64,000 nt of DNA, taken from contig NZ_FNJI01000025.1 of assembly GCF_900104445.1 (NCBI RefSeq), forward strand, positions 21,351-85,350, written 5' to 3'. Below the pieces are notes generated by a model. It saw nothing but the letters and a program-made list of their open reading frames with translations, did no database searches and was not told the origin of the DNA. Positions 63,113-64,000 of the stretch are shown piece after piece (the first letter of the stretch is position 1; every line of letters starts with the position of its first letter). This DNA is from Desulforhopalus singaporensis (GTDB lineage: Bacteria; Desulfobacterota; Desulfobulbia; Desulfobulbales; Desulfocapsaceae). The position numbers and the translations under genes are program-made.

Positions 63113-63652
63113 ATGAACAAACAGATAGTGCTTGATCTACGAGAAACGGTACGAACAGTACCTGGATGGCCCATTGAAGGAGTACTGTTTCGGGACCTGA
63201 CGACATTGATGAAAGACCCCCATGCCTTGAGGATGTCGTGCGACATCCTGTTTGAGCGTTATAAAGAGAAAAAGATCGATAAAGTAGTCGGTATCGACGC
63301 CAGGGGGTTTGTGTTCGGCGCAGTTCTAGCCTATAAGCTTGGGGTCGGTTTTGTTCCGGTGCGGAAAAAAGGCAAGCTGCCGTACGAGACCCTGGAGAAG
63401 AGTTACGATCTGGAATACGGATCAGGCACGCTTGAGGTCCACAGGGATGCTATCTCAGCAGGAGACAAGGTGGTGGTCGTCGACGACCTCATAGCGACAG
63501 GAGGTACGGTGAGCGCAACGGTAGGGCTCGTCCGAGAACTTGGAGGAGAGGTGATAGAATGCTCTTTTCTTATAGAGTTGCCGGATCTTAAGGGCCGTGA
63601 AAAATTGGTCGGCTGTCCGGTGTTTGCCGTGATGGAGTTTGACGGAGAATAA
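63113..63652 (+). CDS. apt: Adenine phosphoribosyltransferase
   Basis: Salvages adenine to AMP using PRPP. Type I phosphoribosyltransferase fold with LRETVRTVPGWPIEGVLFRD at the start, VVGIDARGFVFGAVLAYKLG near residue 57 and the PRPP-binding motif VVVDDLIATGGTVSAT near residue 118. It is 179 residues. An operon with mtnP gives an efficient adenine salvage from methylthioadenosine produced by radical SAM or polyamine metabolism. Confidence 0.96.
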   Translation: MNKQIVLDLRETVRTVPGWPIEGVLFRDLTTLMKDPHALRMSCDILFERYKEKKIDKVVGIDARGFVFGAVLAYKLGVGFVPVRKKGKLPYETLEKSYDLEYGSGTLEVHRDAISAGDKVVVVDDLIATGGTVSATVGLVRELGGEVIECSFLIELPDLKGREKLVGCPVFAVMEFDGE

Positions 63653-64000
63653 AAAAATAAGATTCTGTCATTTTGTTCTTGACTGAGAGGCCGTAATCAA
63701 GTACTTTCCTGCGGTCTCTGAGGGACGGGCAAACAGCGGGCGCGCCATGACGGTTATCGCAGTTGTTTCAAGTTCTTCGGAACGAAAAAAGAAGAAAAAA
63801 AAGATTGACATAAAATCGCTGATCGGTTAGATTAGCCAGCTCGTCGCGGAACTCGCACCGCGCCTCTTTCTTCGGGAAGAGGGAGCACGATCCTTGAAAA
63901 CTGAATAACAACAAACAAAGCAAACGGGCCCAACGCGACCTTGGTCGCATTGAGCTATGTTTTCGTAATTTCAAAAACGAGCTCTTATTTTATAAGAAAC
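63653..64000 (+). promoter_or_regulatory. Probable rRNA operon promoter and leader
   Basis: An A-rich UP-element-like run (63784-63804) precedes TTGACA (63805-63810), a 17-base spacer and TAGATT (63828-63833). About 60 bases on is GATCCTTGAAAACTGAATAA (63890-63909), the antitermination/processing-type segment commonly found upstream of 16S rRNA genes. The window ends before any 16S sequence. After apt, AGAGGCCG/CGGTCTCT (~63687-63719) can form a weak hairpin. Confidence 0.65.

Noticed and set aside
1..64000. tRNA genes, insertion sequences, prophage or CRISPR array
   Set aside because: None was recognised by eye on either strand; a dedicated scan could still find a short tRNA.

Overview
The window looks like a chromosomal segment of a strictly anaerobic, acetogenesis-capable member of the Desulfobacterota, most likely a Desulfobulbales-type relative. 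This is inferred from the gene families and not from a marker gene. It carries a nearly complete Wood-Ljungdahl (reductive acetyl-CoA) pathway spread over several neighbouring operons, selenocysteine-dependent C1 enzymes, rubrerythrin and many Fe-S proteins. No phage genes, insertion sequences, CRISPR arrays or tRNA genes were recognised. The last ~200 bases look like the promoter and leader of an rRNA operon whose 16S gene lies just outside.

Layout. 1-11.2 kb is mixed housekeeping: a HAD phosphatase, a SIMPL-domain protein, a dynamin-like GTPase, a very large DUF3683/FAD/Fe-S oxidoreductase, a membrane glycosyltransferase, a radical SAM protein and an OFA-family transporter. 11.7-16.2 kb holds acetate kinase (ackA), a YcaO protein, and a decayed lactate/glycolate-oxidase operon that still has two GntR-type palindromic operators upstream. 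16.2-32.5 kb is the carbonyl branch: a small Cys-rich protein and the corrinoid-protein reactivase; acsD, cooS, acsB, acsC, acsE; then a small ORF with the maturation ATPase cooC; then a second cooS with its own promoter, small unknown proteins and a DUF3786 protein. 32.6-34.5 kb has 5-formyl-THF cyclo-ligase and a radical SAM protein. 34.9-39.8 kb encodes a three-subunit NAD(P)-linked formate dehydrogenase (NuoE-like, NuoF-like, selenocysteine FdhA). 39.9-41.1 kb contains a small unknown gene and an apparently undescribed selenoprotein of the DUF166 family. 41.1-45.4 kb has rubrerythrin, a ferredoxin, a DUF2279-like protein, a DUF3786 protein with a corrinoid-protein-type Fe-S domain, and a hybrid sensor kinase. 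45.8-51.7 kb is the methylene-THF reductase module (a double-length HdrA, selenoprotein MvhD, MetV, MetF) followed by nickel-handling genes (cooT and a His-rich protein). 51.8-54.6 kb is folD and fhs. 55.2-63.7 kb holds an ADP-forming acyl-CoA synthetase with swapped domain order, an FAD/rhodanese disulfide reductase, asd, lspA, an MTA phosphorylase and apt.

How the parts fit. FdhA/NuoEF interconvert CO2 and formate. Fhs, FolD and MetVF (with HdrA/MvhD as redox partner) carry the one-carbon unit to methyl-THF. AcsE passes the methyl group to the corrinoid protein AcsCD, kept active by the reactivase. CooS makes CO, and AcsB condenses methyl, CO and CoA to acetyl-CoA. AckA and the ADP-forming synthetase provide possible exits to acetate with ATP. 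CooC, CooT and the His-rich protein probably supply nickel. The pathway is reversible, so the sequence does not say whether it runs towards acetate formation or oxidation.

The strongest novelty is at 40376-41056. An in-frame UGA in a DUF166-family protein is followed, at nearly the same distance as in fdhA of this window, by a perfect 7-bp hairpin with a GGUC-containing loop. With fdhA and mvhD this makes three selenoprotein genes in 12 kb.
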